This document shows positions 10,616 through 22,149 of a stretch of 64,000 nucleotides of DNA, piece after piece. Position numbers and translations under genes: made by a program. The stretch covers positions 27,714,580-27,778,579 of the forward strand of contig CM051510.1 of assembly GCA_028015205.1 (NCBI GenBank), written 5' to 3'. The DNA comes from Mytilisepta virgata (lineage: Eukaryota > Mollusca > Bivalvia > Mytilida > Mytilidae). Below the pieces are notes generated by a model. The model had not been told where the DNA came from. It did not search any database and was given only the letters and a program-made list of their open reading frames with translations. The number at the start of each line of letters is the position of its first letter. Position 1 is the first letter of the stretch.

Positions 10616-11460
10616 TAACGAACTTTTAAATTTAAGACAGTTTTGGAAAAATGAGAGTTTTTCAATCTTAAAAAAATTAAAACATGTATTGGTAAAATCG
10701 TTGGGTTTCTGCAATCAACACAGTTTTATACCGTTGAACATGCATCACACGTGAGAAGGATACCTCCCTCAATGAATACACGTATTCACATGAACATGTA
10801 TAATTAAACGTCAAAATATGCACTTTTATTCGGCTTTTTATTAATATTTTTTAGAGTATTCGAACCATAATAAATCGTGACCATAAATTTTATAATTTCT
10901 TATTGACAGAAAGAAAAATAAATCAGGAGTTTAAAGCCTTATTTACATGGATACATATTTCTTATGTTCAGACATACTTATCTCTATGCATGCCGCGTCT
11001 ATGAATATAAGTTAGGTGTACAGTGTTTCCGAAGTTTGCCGATAATTACCGAGGTTTTCTGCTATTATTTTGCATGTAACATCCGGAACTTGCCAAATTA
11101 AACTACCATAAAATAACTGTGATTAACTGTGATTCAGTAAAGCCACTCCCCTTTTTTGTTCATGATTATATATTTCTTTGTAAAGACTAATCATGTATTA
11201 GGTATGTAATTAAGGTAGATCTCCTGCTATGACAAGTTGATAGGTACATTATTTGGTTCAATATCCTGTTAATAAATCCATCATAATGAATACATTTAAA
11301 TAGTTTTGATAAAATACAAACCTTGTTATAAATAGAATTCACATCCATTTTGCATTTTATACAGGTAGATCCATTGTAAACAGTTCGTAGACTTTTCAAA
11401 TGTACATTGAACGCAAACCATGCACATTTCTGAGTTAACAACCACTTGCTTTATCGTATC
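10616..11460. other. Intergenic DNA with a short inverted-dispersed repeat
   Basis: 11012-11062 matches 18744-18800 in the opposite orientation (ACCTCGGTAATT, CGGAAACACTGTA). Nothing coding recognised. Confidence 0.5.
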
Positions 11461-11462
11461 GG

Positions 11463-11512
11463 ATGGTGGTGGTGGTGGTGGTGGTGGTGGGGGGTGGGGG
11501 AGGGGGGGGGGG
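11463..11512 (+). repeat. (GGT)n followed by G-rich tract
   Basis: About ten GGT units followed by GGGGGGTGGGGGAGGGGGGGGGGG. Several runs of three or more G could form a quadruplex on the plus strand. Confidence 0.9.
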
Positions 11513-11702
11513 TTTAGACGATGAAAAATTTGGCGAAAAAACAGTACCGGAAGGGAATTATCGACAAGAATTTAAGATCCAAGTCGAACACATTTTGCAA
11601 TGTTCTGACTGACAATTTCAGGGTTGATTGGTCAATAATCATTAGAAGTTACAAAAAACCACACGGAGAGAAAGACAAAGTGAGGGAAATATCCAACAGT
11701 CA

Positions 11703-12131
11703 TTATTCAAGAGAAGATATAAAACCGAGCTGAGGAGGGCGAGAACAAAAAAGAAATATAAGAAAATGGGAGAGATAAGATTCACCTCGGAAATCGATCT
11801 TCAAGTCCACTGTGATGACCGTAGCATTTTCAAGTTTTGAACAACATACCCTTGTTTGGGTAGCCTTTTCCATGAAATCACTGCCTTGGCCATAAGTCCT
11901 GGAATAGCAAATTAGCTGGGAAATGTAAACTCCATATGTCGGTGATGCTTGGATGTTGCTACTGATGAACGGGAAGTTGACAATTGCAAAAGTGAAGTCA
12001 TCACAATTGTCGAAGAATTTTTTTTGCAATTTCCCTTTGCGATTATAAAACTTGCTACGGAGCCGACATAAATCTGTCGAAATGTAGCTTGAAAGTTTAT
12101 GTCCCACCAAATGTTGAAAATAAATGTGCAT
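11703..12131 (-). pseudogene. Reverse-transcriptase-associated ORF relic
   Basis: The minus-strand translation contains FDNCDDFTFAIVNFPFISSN, then SPTYGVYISQLICYSRT and a decayed SDFMEKATQT segment. This matches, from memory, a domain found downstream of the catalytic RT core in retroelement ORFs of molluscs, amphioxus and corals (DKRDDF..IVNFPF / PAYGV.ISQLIRYAR). An insertion seems to interrupt the region before CDDF. A different-frame ORF at 11912-12358 overlaps it and contains RFLEVHLDNY, which might be the upstream YLDLHLEID segment, but this is weak. Catalytic YxDD was not found. It is a dead fragment. Confidence 0.6.
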
Positions 12132-12420
12132 GAAAAACTGAAAATCCTGCGAGTTTTTAATCTTTTATTTATGCAACTGCTGAAAATAAATAAAAATCCT
12201 ACTGCCTTCTCCACCCAAACAAGAATGCCCAAAGTGTCATTTGCATAGTTATCGAGATGAACTTCTAGAAATCTACCAACCGGTGAATCAGTTTGAATGG
12301 TAAAAGATAGATAATAGTCCATCGAAAATAAGAGCAGTTCAGTCATGTCAGTGAACAAAGTACGATCTGCTTAATCACATGTTGTACGACAATACACCCA
12401 GCAAAGCTATTGAAAAAATT

Positions 12421-12580
12421 GTACTCTTACCCTTGTTACACGGACATTTTTTGTGAAATATTTTAACTGCTAAAAATAAACTTAACAACAAAGAACCGGC
12501 CTGAAAATTTTGTCGTTGAGTTTATTTCTGGCAGGACAAAATAGTTCACAAAAAGGTCCGTGTAACGAAGATCAGAGTAC
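12421..12580. repeat. Foldback element (about 160 bp)
   Basis: GTACTCTTACCCTTGTTACA on the left faces TGTAACGAAGATCAGAGTAC on the right. Pairing continues through CACGGAC/GTCCGTG, tttttGTGAA and ACAAAAT/ATTTTGT-type blocks to a central loop. Confidence 0.75.
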
Positions 12581-12779
12581 TCTTTTTCAAACAAAACGTT
12601 TTAGTTTGGCTAAAAAGTTTAAACATTAAATAACGAAGTATTGCCTGCTCAGTTTTGTGCAACTTATTTAAAGATTGGTTTGATTTTCTGACACTTGATG
12701 TTTATTCTGTTAAAATAAAATCTTTTTATTGCCACAATAATGAGATAACTATTCACAGTATTATATATTGTAGTACAAA

Positions 12780-12925
12780 TGTGCAAGAAGTTTCAAGAAG
12801 AAATCGGGAAATTTTGAAATCCTAATTTTACGCTAAATAAAAACCATAAAAATGAGCCAAATAAAAAAGATATCAAAATTGTTTGGTCATTTTTTTGATG
12901 GTTTATTACTAAAACAAAAAACGTA
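12780..12925 (+). repeat. Dispersed repeat copy paired with 9301-9480
   Basis: GTGCAAGAAGTTTC, ATTTTGAAATCCTAATTTTA and AATGAGC blocks are shared with the minus-strand copy. Confidence 0.65.
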
Positions 12926-13527
12926 ATTTACTTTAAAGCAACCTCACAAAGACATGCACCGGAAAGTAATCGTCAAAATTTTGATGGATTTCCGTACCTA
13001 AAAGAAGAAGTGTACTATTTTTACGTGTTTAAAGTACTCGTGAACCTAAAGGGGACTTTTCATTACCACTTCAATGATAAAATTAATACAAAATCTCATG
13101 TGTACTTTAGATATATATGAGTTGATCATTTTTTGTAGTCGAATATTAAATAATAAAATATAAATGAAACATTTCAGTTTGCTACTAAACAAAAAAAAAA
13201 CACTTTTTTTCATTTTATCTAAGTTAAAGAAATTAACTGGGTATAATAAGCTGTGTTTTTTTAAATTAGAAGGTCTATACCGGCAGAGAGAAATTAATGA
13301 TTTCGTAAAAGATGTCTAAATTGTGTTAGACTTTCTTCATTAGTTTCCATGGACAAATTTAGTTTGAACAAAAACAAATGAAAACATATCATTCAATCCT
13401 TAAAGTGCGTCGTATTATTATTAGTATCTTTGGATTGTTATTTTTTAACCTATTTTGGGTTATTCCATATTTAGTAAAGACATAAAATTCACACAGTCTC
13501 CCCTATCTTCATGTTGGACTAAACGGG
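12926..13527. other. AT-rich intergenic DNA
   Basis: Nothing recognised. Confidence 0.5.
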
Positions 13528-13600
13528 CTATTTATTGATCTTGAATTCAACAAAGTTGGAACGTCGCACTGGTTTACAATATGGGACTTGACCACACGTC
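13528..13600 (-). CDS. Possible orphan 3'-terminal exon, product unknown
   Basis: A good acceptor (ATCTTTCCAG) is followed in phase 2 by 23 codons, beginning TCGQVPYCKPVRRSNF, and a TAG stop. AATAAA overlaps the stop. No partner exon was found upstream on the minus strand before the repeat-filled 14-16 kb stretch, and the other two frames after the acceptor also read to nearby stops. It may be a relic or chance. Confidence 0.15.
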
Positions 13601-13639
13601 CTGGAAAGATAAATGAAATCACTTAGACAACCCATTTAC

Positions 13640-13790
13640 ATAGAATAGAGAAAGGAAACGGGGAATGTGTCAAAGAGACATCAACCCGACCAAAGAGCAG
13701 AAAACACCCTAAGGCTGTCAGTGGGTCTTCATCGCTGCGAGAAAATTCCGCACCGAAAGGCGGGCTTCAGCTGGCCCCTAAGGTACCAGT
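13640..13790 (+). repeat. Mussel-type dispersed repeat fragment
   Basis: Shares CCAAAGAGCAGAAAACA, GGGTCTTCA-CG-GCGAGAAA and GGCTTCAGCTGGCCCCTAA with the longer copy at 40330-40860. Confidence 0.8.
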
Positions 13791-14408
13791 ACACAAAAAG
13801 GTTTTTTTTATTATGTAAGTTTCGAATTATATTTTATATTGAAGTTTAAGTTGCAGAAAATTAAAAATAAAGGTTAATACATCAGTGAATTAGATTCAAA
13901 AGATAGGGAATAGTTCATAGAAGAGTTTCATTAATAATTTATTTAACATTCACCCACCCATCCGTATTAAAATCATCATTTGCCCAGCATTGAATATCCA
14001 AATCTGTTGAACGTTTTACGAAAGGGATGTTTACATGTGAAAAATGTGATGTAATTTGCTGGAAAAACAAGGTCAAATTGACCAACTTTTTTCCTTTCAA
14101 TTTAAAGGGAAGATTTGGAACTTTCTGGGAATATATAAGATTATGGGATTGAAATATTAGAAATTCGCCATTTTAGAAGTCAAACGTTTGTATGTAAAGT
14201 ACTATTTTACAGATATTTCGAAGAAAATTGTGCAATTTGCTTCCATTGGTAAAACGTCATGTCAAAATTGTTTTATAACTAATTTTGTGAAATGAAATCT
14301 GTAGAAAGAGAGGATTTCAAACATATATACATGTATGGCTGAAAATTCAAGATGCCCAAAGCCAGTTTATTGTGAGCATGTATGTTTTGCTTTCAAAAGT
14401 ATATTTTT
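13791..14408. other. AT-rich intergenic DNA
   Basis: Nothing recognised. Confidence 0.5.
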
Positions 14409-15800
14409 AGCTCACCTGACCCAAAGGTGAGCTATTCTCATCACTTGGCGTCCGTCGTCCGTCGTCCCGCGTCCGTCTTCGTCCGTTAACTTTTACAAAA
14501 ATCTTCTCCTCTGAAACTACTGGGCCAAATAGAACCAAACATGGCTAAAAATAGAACATAGGGGTAAACTGCAGTTTTTATCTTATATCTCAAAAACTAA
14601 AGCAATTAGAGCAAAACTGACATGGGGGTAAAAATGTTCATCAGGTCAAGATCTACCTGCCATGAGATTTTCAGACGAATCGGTCAACCCTTTGTTGGGT
14701 TATTGCCCCTGAATTGTTAATTTTAAGGAAATTTGCACTTTAAGGTTATTATCTTGAATATTATTATAGATAAAGACAAATTGTAAACAGCAAAAAATGT
14801 TCAACAAAGTAAGATCTACAAATAAGTCAACATGACCAAAATCACTGATTGACTCCTTAGTTTTTGCCCTTTAAAGATGGCATCCAGCGTAAACTTTCCT
14901 TTAAAGATCTTTTCCTCTCAAACCACTGGGCCAATTGAGACCAACTTTGGTGGAAATGTCCTTGGATAGCCCCCTTCCAAAAATATGTCCGGCATCCCCG
15001 ACTTCCAACCGACATGGCTGCTGTTACTAATAATAGAAAAAAAGGGGGAGGGTGAATTTCAAAACTACAAGGCCAGTTGGAACCAAAGTTGGCAGTAATG
15101 GTTCTTAGGAGGTTTTCTTTCAGAAATATGTCCAATGACCCAGACTGTTAACCAAGATGGCTGCCGTAGCCGAACTTAGTTTGACATAGAGCCCTATGGG
15201 AAAATTCATTGAAAAATCTTCTTGTCTTTAACCACGTGACCAATTGGAACCACACTTGGCAGCAATGGTCCTTAGATGGTCCTCTTACAGAGGTGAGTCC
15301 GATGACCCGGACTGTCAACCAAGATGGCCGCCACAACCAAACTTGGTTTAGCATAGGGACCTATAGGAAAATTCATTGAAAAATCTTCTTGTCTGAAACC
15401 ACTGGACATATTGGATCCAGACTTGGCAGCATTGGTCCTTAGGAGGTCCTCTTTCAGAAATGTGTTCAATCACCCGGATTGTCAACCAAGATGGCTGCCA
15501 CACCGATCTTAGTTAAAATATTAGACCCTATAGGAACATTCATTTAAAAATCTTCTTGTCTGAAACCACTTAGCTTGTTGGAACAAGACTTAGCAGAAAT
15601 GGTCCTTAGATGGGTCTCTTTTAGAAATATATCCGTTGACCTGGAATATCAACCAAGATTACTGCCACAGCTGAAATTAGTTTAACATATAATCCTATAG
15701 AAAAACCAGCCAAATTGACTGCAACACTTAAATCTTTAGGTCTGCTCAAGGTGAAAAGTTAAATCCAGGTGAGCGATACAGGCTCTCGAGAGCCTCTAGT
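14409..15800 (+). mobile_element. Non-autonomous element with 165-bp internal tandem periodicity
   Basis: Starts with the hairpin AGCTCACCTGACC-caaa-GGTGAGCT and a (GTCCGTC)n block, and ends GGTGAGCGATACAGGCTCTC, GAGAGCCTCTAGTT. The interior repeats about every 165 bp (15152, 15316, 15485, 15649) with CAACCAAGATGGCTGCC, GGTCCTTAG and AAAATCTTCTTGTCTGAAACC. A second full-length relative lies at 31454-32771 and an inverted partial copy at 63560-64000. No transposase; superfamily not assigned. Confidence 0.85.
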
Positions 15801-15804
15801 TAAC

Positions 15805-16010
15805 GTCATGCCGTCATTTGTGGTCTGATACCTAAACAATAATGTATACTAGTTTAGCAAAATTGACGGCACACTAAATCAGAAACATGAAATTGAACCA
15901 AAATTTAAAAAACACACAAGACTAGCAAAGGCTAGAGGTTCATGTCTTGGGACAGGCGCAAAAATGCGGCGGTGTTAAACATGTTTTATGAGATATCAAC
16001 CCTTAACATG
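15805..16010 (+). repeat. Mussel-type dispersed repeat fragment
   Basis: Contains CCTAAACAATAATGTATACT, CACACAAGACTAGCAAAGGC, GGGACAGGCGCAAAAATGCG and GTTAAACATG, in the same order as 40460-40620. It abuts the preceding element. Confidence 0.8.
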
Positions 16011-16134
16011 TTTATTTCTAAAAAAGGAACTACAGTAAAATAAAAAAGAATAATATGCTCTTGATAACCAACATTTCACAATTACATATGTAGATTTTTT
16101 TATTTTTAGAAAAAGTTGGGGTAACAAGAACTGG

Positions 16135-16480
16135 TTTTATATGGTATTTTGACCCCGGGGTAAGAATACCATATTGAATATTGACCCCGGGGTATTCTGA
16201 CTCTGGGTTAAATTCTCCTCATAATATTTTGAACCCCGTCATGCAAAAGTGACCCCCCTATAGAAATCAATTTTTATCCACTTAAATTGGGGGTTCAGTT
16301 TTCCATTATTGAGGGTCAGAATACCATAGCTGATTTAGAACTTTATCAATGAGAGAGAAGGTCATTTTTCCACAAGTAGGTCAAAATAGAATATCAGATG
16401 TAAAACTTTATCAAGTAGAAGGGAGGTCATTTTTCCATGACAGGGAGATCAGAATATCATAGCAGATAAAAGAACTTTTG
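16135..16480 (+). repeat. Degenerate GACCCCGGGGT repeat region
   Basis: GACCCCGGGGTA occurs twice with AATACCATA between, followed by decayed AGAACTTTATC and AGGTCATTTTTCCA units. A short degenerate tandem array. Confidence 0.55.
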
Positions 16481-16737
16481 CAAAGGACCCCATGCAGTTC
16501 TGGTTTTATTTTCTAAAAATGTTTTACCCAAGCTGATTAATTTACTAAGAATTTATTTAAAATTTATTTGTAGGATATTGTTGTTGATTTTTTTTCAGTA
16601 GACTCTACACATAATGCATATGCTTATCTGTTAGTAGAATAAGAAAATATTGCATTCATTAAGACAACAAAAATTAATATGGGTACACATACATTTTGTA
16701 ATTTTGATTTTATTTTTTTAAATGGCACGAGAAATGT

Positions 16738-16993
16738 CATCCTCCCAAGTCAGGATTTTATATCCACTCTCGTTCCTACAAACCCCTGACATACACATTC
16801 ATATTTTGCGGGTCGAACATATCGCCGCCTGCTACTTGGCCTAGGAAATTCTACCTACGACGCAAATGGATTCTCTTTTGGCCTTGAGAAGAACCAATGA
16901 AAATCTTTCACTTCCGACTCGCAAACTATGAATGTGGGATGTCAGGGGTTTGTAGGAACGAACATGGATACAAAATCCTGACTTGGGAGGATG
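16738..16993. mobile_element. Mutator-like MITE, 256 bp
   Basis: Long terminal inverted repeats begin CATCCTCCCAAGTCAGGATT and end AATCCTGACTTGGGAGGATG-type, pairing over about 75 bp. The flanks are GAGAAATGT (16729-16737) and GAGAAAGGT (16994-17002), 8 of 9 identical. A 9-bp duplication with long TIRs fits MULE-type elements. Confidence 0.8.
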
Positions 16994-17002
16994 GAGAAAG
17001 GT

Positions 17003-17803
17003 ATGAAAAAATGTAACTCAGTAGAATTAGCTGAAATGATTTACTTTCAATTGTCGACATTTGTATTATATTTTGGATGAGAATGAGGAAGATCAAATGT
17101 TTGTTACTCATTCAAACTCGAGGTCAAAACGCGGTGTGCACTATAGAGGCGATAATGAACTATGATACTATTGTTTTCAAAATATAAAATCAGTAAGTCA
17201 TGCTTTTTAAATTCTGTAACAGCAGCAGTATCAAGTATATGGACTATATAAGAACTACCCGCGAGAGGCGAAACATATTGTCTTAAGTACTAAACTAGTG
17301 ACATGTGTGGACAAACTAACGTACAGCGTGGTGTGGACTTTTACACCAGGTTTGAAGGACAAAAGAGATTGCAAATAAAGCAGCATCAACTTCAAGAGTT
17401 TTTATACACGTGACACCTTTATCACGCACTCCAATAAAACTATGAATGTGGTCATATGTTGGAGAAATATGTTCCTAGAACTGTTCACCGGGATTATAGT
17501 CATTCACTATTGTACAGGAAAAATCTAGAATATTTTAAGCTATTCACATGGGGGAATATTCTGTTAAACACGTACTATAAGAAAAAAAAATTCTAATGTG
17601 ACCTGCTTCAAACCCTTTCGGTCTACATCCATGGTAAAACATGGATATATTGGTTCCACTGCTTGTTTAGCAACGTCATAGTAAAGTTTCCCCACAAGTT
17701 TTAACGAGTCATAGCATAACTTGCATTGTGTAATGGCGTCTTCGTGTCTGAATAAATATGTTGCGGCGTTTCAAAATGTCGTAAAAACTGTCCTGTTAGA
17801 ATG
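17003..17803. other. Intergenic DNA
   Basis: No gene or element boundary recognised. Short ORFs here lack support. Confidence 0.5.
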
Positions 17804-17961
17804 GAAATAATTCACGGTGGCTTGAAAATATCCTGATTTCACCATGGGTAAGCCATTTATGCAGATATTTTACCACTCGCTTTCGCTCGTGGCAACAAAT
17901 TGACATAAATGGCCTACCCGTGGTCAAATCAAGATGTTTTGAAGCCACCGTGAATTATTTC
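17804..17961. repeat. Foldback element (about 158 bp)
   Basis: GAAATAATTCACGGTGGCTT on the left faces AAGCCACCGTGAATTATTTC on the right. Pairing extends through TGATTTCACCATGGGTA and GGCC/AAGCCATTTATG blocks around a loop containing CGCTTTCGCTCGTGG. Confidence 0.85.
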
Positions 17962-18510
17962 TCAAATTGACAATTGACAAGTATAATATTGACAAGGATA
18001 ATTTTATGGACAAAATTTAATAAAATTTATTATTAAACCGCAGATGAATTATTGTATGTAAGACTAAATTTGATTGGTTATTGCGATCATGTGTTTTCCT
18101 CAAACAAATAATCATATTGCATGTCTTCGGAAATCTGTAGTTTTACAGTATTGATATCAGTAAAAGAAATTGACATGAACTAAATATCAAGGAAGATTGA
18201 AAAATAAAAAAAACATGTTCTTTTAAATTATTGTATTTCCGATACAATGTGTTTGATTCGTTATAATAAAAATGTTCCAAAGCGGAAAACTGTCCTCTAA
18301 ATATATTGGTAAAAAATCATGTAACTTACACATTGAAAATCAAAATATCTTTGGTTTTATTTTGTATAATACAACATTTACAGCATGGTAGTGGGGAAAT
18401 ATGACGATTTATTTCATTGTATTTAGATCTCAATATCACATTCCCTTCGGGCAAGCCCTTGAGGAATATATTAGTTCTGATGTGAAACATATTTTTTATT
18501 TTCTAGATGT

Positions 18511-18516
18511 CTATAT

Positions 18517-18597
<81 letters not shown>

Positions 18598-18604
18598 ATA
18601 TATA
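18511..18604. repeat. (TA)n/(TG)n microsatellite
   Basis: About 75 bp of TA followed by (TG)7. The reading frame across it (Y/I repeats) is an artefact. Confidence 0.95.
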
Positions 18605-19631
18605 AGTATAGCACAAAACATTATTTTTCTTCTTTCTTTTTTTTTATTCAATCAATAATTAAAGCAAATCAAAAAAATTAAGGCATTCTAACCTTATTTG
18701 ACCAACTGATCGTTCCAAATGCCCCGGATGCCCATGCATGGCAATGACCTCGGTAATTGTCGGTAAACGTCGGAAACACTGTATATCTAGCTTATTTATA
18801 TTGACACTACAGTGTGTTTCAACTTGGGAAAGCCATTTCTACGCACTTTAAGAACTTTGATTCACTTATTTTCGATAAACAAGAAATATGATTTACGGGC
18901 GTTTTTATTTATGGTCCGGATATCTATAGCCTATATATAAACACTGTTTAAAAAGTAAACAAAATAAAGTTATGATACGGGAAGACGTAAACTTCGTAGG
19001 AGATACAAATCTAATAGGGAAATGTTGTTAAAATCATAACATGCACTTTAGTACACATTTATTTACACCAATGAGATAAATTCAAATTTTGCAAAATCAA
19101 AACGCAGTTGTTAATGTATATTTCATAATTATATGCATTGGGCGTAACTATATATTTTGAAATATTCATTTCATTTGTTAATGGAAGTTGTCTTTATACA
19201 GTAAATTTTAAATTCAATATGAACAAAATAAGAAAAAAAATTGTTATGCATGAATATCCATCGTAATAATTGACATTTAATATATATTATATTAAAATTT
19301 TGATTTTTCAATATAAACCTTTATATAACAACCCGGATAACCAAATTGATCTTTCTGTCCATTTTATCGAACTTGATATATAAGGCCAAAATAAATTAAT
19401 TGACCTGTATTTCCTATTTCATCAATGAAAATAAAACGTTGGGAAGGTAGGTAGGGAAAACTATTTTCAAAACATTTCTTTACTAAGTGGCAATCGAACA
19501 TAGTACTGGAAATAAACAAATGCAAAAAGAAAACAACAAAACACATACAGACACAACCACAAATTTTCGTTCAGTGCCTAGCTGTTTTTTTTTTACGCCG
19601 ACTGTCCAGTGACGTTCACAATAACATGACG
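18605..19631. other. Intergenic DNA
   Basis: Only the short inverted match to 11012-11062 (18744-18800) was recognised. Confidence 0.5.
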
Positions 19632-19635
19632 TTAA

Positions 19636-21085
19636 GGGCATACGATACAGTTTCGATCTACTATTGATTTTTCTTTGAGATTTTGCATATTGGTAGTTTT
19701 TTCACCGATCTTTCTAAAAATACAAAGAAAATTGCACCTTCATATGCTACTTTTTGAGATATTTAAGGTTCAATTTCCGGGATTTTTACTAAGATTGTGC
19801 AAATATCGTCTTTTCACCTATTTCGATAAAAATCAAGTACTTTCTTGTTTTAAAAGATAAATACATCGGGTTTTTTGCATAAAGAAAACGAATATCTCTT
19901 CTCTTCCGATAAATAAAATTTAGACGATTTTGTGCTACAAGATATTTTAATTTTTTCAAAATATGTGATATATTACCAAAAACTTTGAATTTTGGCACGA
20001 TACATCAGTATATTAAAAAACATTTGCTATTGATAATTTAATCTAAAAATCACATAATGTTGTCCTTATAATTTGCTATCGAACGCAGTTTCGAAATTAA
20101 GGGGTCCATGATCTCATTTTTTAGATATTTTGAAAAAACTGTCGAATTTTTAGGCATTGTACAACTGTTGATATTACGCGGGAAATGACGTGCCACCATA
20201 ACGCAAAACGGATACTCGTGTGGTCCCGATTCCCACGTGTATAAATAAAAGGCTTGGAATCACTTTCTTTGAAAAGAATTCCTGATCAAATTATATGTTT
20301 TACAACAATTTTGCTTATTTCATCTTTTGTGTTAAATGTACTGTCACCTATGGGAAATAATGCTGTGGATTGCGTTGCCTCTGTAAAAATAATTTTTATA
20401 AAATTGTTTTTTCCATATATATCTGGAGATACTGACAATTTTCGCCGATTACTGAACTTCTGTTTCTATCCAAAACAATACATTTATACGTATTTAAACG
20501 TATATGACTAGCGTTTCTCACCATATACATGTCCTATTAAGTATTTTTACTCTATTTTGAAAAAAGCAAATCACCATAAGTTAGGAAGTCCGAGAAATTA
20601 ATTCTGTAATTTCATTTTTATTAAATGATGTACAAAAATGTAAAGGTATCTTCTTGATACATGGAAGTTCCTCACAATATTCATGCACCATTTGAACTAA
20701 GGGATTTTACAACTACATGAACTATAAATATAGATGTCAATGTATCGGAATCTATCTATTCCAAAAGGGAAAACTTTCCCCCATGAAACCCATTAAAACG
20801 CCATCCTTTAGTTTTGATGGGGTTTCTGCTACTCGTTTCTGTGTGTACTTTTTAGTATTTTGTGTTGTTTGTCGTTTGAAAGTCGCCTTTTTGGTTTTCT
20901 TGATCGTGTTTTTTTTGTCCACTTATTTCCTTCTCTGCGTGAATCGTTTTATGACGTAACGTTATTTTCCGCGAAAAGGAGACGTCCGAATTAGCGACGT
21001 TGCGGGAAAAGGAAAATGTTCCGCGAAAAGTTCTTGTTGGACGTTAGCAACGCGATTATCTCCCCTGTAACTGTATGGTATGCCC
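19636..21085. mobile_element. TTAA-flanked non-autonomous DNA element, 1450 bp
   Basis: Ends GGGCATACGATACAGT and ACTGTATGGTATGCCC are inverted repeats (15 of 16) flanked by TTAA at 19632-19635 and 21086-21089. TTAA targeting is a property of piggyBac and Kolobok families. Internal ORFs are short and hydrophobic or low-complexity, without transposase motifs. The right portion has repeated CCGCGAAAAG and GACGTCCGAATTAGCGACGT-like blocks. Confidence 0.75.
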
Positions 21086-21188
21086 TTAACAATAGCGCAA
21101 CTTCAGCCTCAATAAGGGGGTAAAATAAGGGAATATTGATTCTAAATATTGAAAATTGAAAATATCATGGATTATTACATTGAGCGAG

Positions 21189-21488
21189 CACAGGGGCCCG
21201 ACTTCTGGATATTGATTTCTTTTTTATTTTATTTTTTGTCTTATTTCATGAGTACTTTTTAATAAATATTTACTATAACAACGCAAATTATGCGTTTATT
21301 ATCAATGTGCTATACACTATCCACGTCCTTGATTTTTTAGTATAAGGACGTGGATAGTGTATAGCATATTGATAATAAACGCAGAATATTCGTTGTTACA
21401 GTGAATATTTATTAAAAGTACTCATGGAATAAGACAACAAAAAAATAAAATAAAAAAGAAATAAATTTCCAGAAGTCGGGCCCCTGTG
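21189..21488. mobile_element. hAT-like foldback MITE, exactly 300 bp
   Basis: A nearly perfect palindrome with ends CACAGGGGCCCGACTTCTGG and CCAGAAGTCGGGCCCCTGTG and a small central loop near 21335-21345. The flanks carry a perfect 8-bp duplication TGAGCGAG (21181-21188 and 21489-21496), as made by hAT transposases. Confidence 0.92.
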
Positions 21489-21769
21489 TGAGCGAGGTGA
21501 AATATCGATTTCAACTCATCAGTTGTGATCAAGGTATCATTTTGAACTTACTAGATATTTTCTGTAATTATATATATGTTGAATTTGTCTCAGGATGAAG
21601 AAAAAATTAAAAGGACGGTTTCGTGGTAAAACAATTGATCGGACTCGCACCGAATTATAAGGAGATTTTTTTTTGTGAAGTTGGCCTTGTGGTAGACTAG
21701 TATATAAATGTTGAACTCTGGGTAACATTCTATGCAGTATGTCATTGTGGATGGTGAAAGTTGCATTCA

Positions 21770-21962
21770 GTGCATAGCTTCTTATCCGATCATTTTTGTC
21801 GGCCTGCAATTTTGTAGCAGAAGCGAGACATGGCGATCCTACATTCCGTCGTCGTCGAAGCTTCTTCATGATCAATAAATAACATGTAGAGAAAAATTAT
21901 ATACATTCAACTATTACACTGAAAACATAGACACGTGAACAGCAAAAGCAGGCGAGACACTT
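21770..21962 (-). repeat. Dispersed repeat, inverted mate of 1-285
   Basis: The reverse complement reproduces, in order, the GTCTCGCCTG start, the block containing TTATTGATCATGAAGAAGCT and the GACGACGACGGAATGTAGGA block of the copy at the window start. Confidence 0.8.
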
Positions 21963-22149
21963 GGTTAGTAGACAAAAGTGGCTACAATTTAAAAAAAAAT
22001 TATTATTGAAAAATGAATCTGGTCCTTCCCCGTTCAGGTCCGAACAACCTGAGCATTCCCGCTGTCTACCGTTTGGAATTCTATGGAGCTTAATTCTTAC
22101 AAATTCTCTTCCTCGTAGTTCATTTCATCGTCTGTGTTGTTGAAATAGT

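Noticed and set aside
15148..15469. Overlapping minus ORFs with repeated K-DLLRTNAAKSGS-like peptides
   Set aside because: They are translations of the 165-bp tandem units of the non-autonomous element.
18401..18658. 85-codon ORF across the microsatellite
   Set aside because: Its Tyr/Ile/Cys-Val repeats come from (TA)n(TG)n.
21950..22130. Minus-strand Cys-containing ORF (RECSGCSDLNG) reminiscent of a piggyBac C-terminal zinc-binding tail
   Set aside because: The last cysteines fall in the dispersed repeat shared with position 1, and spacing does not fit; similarity too weak.
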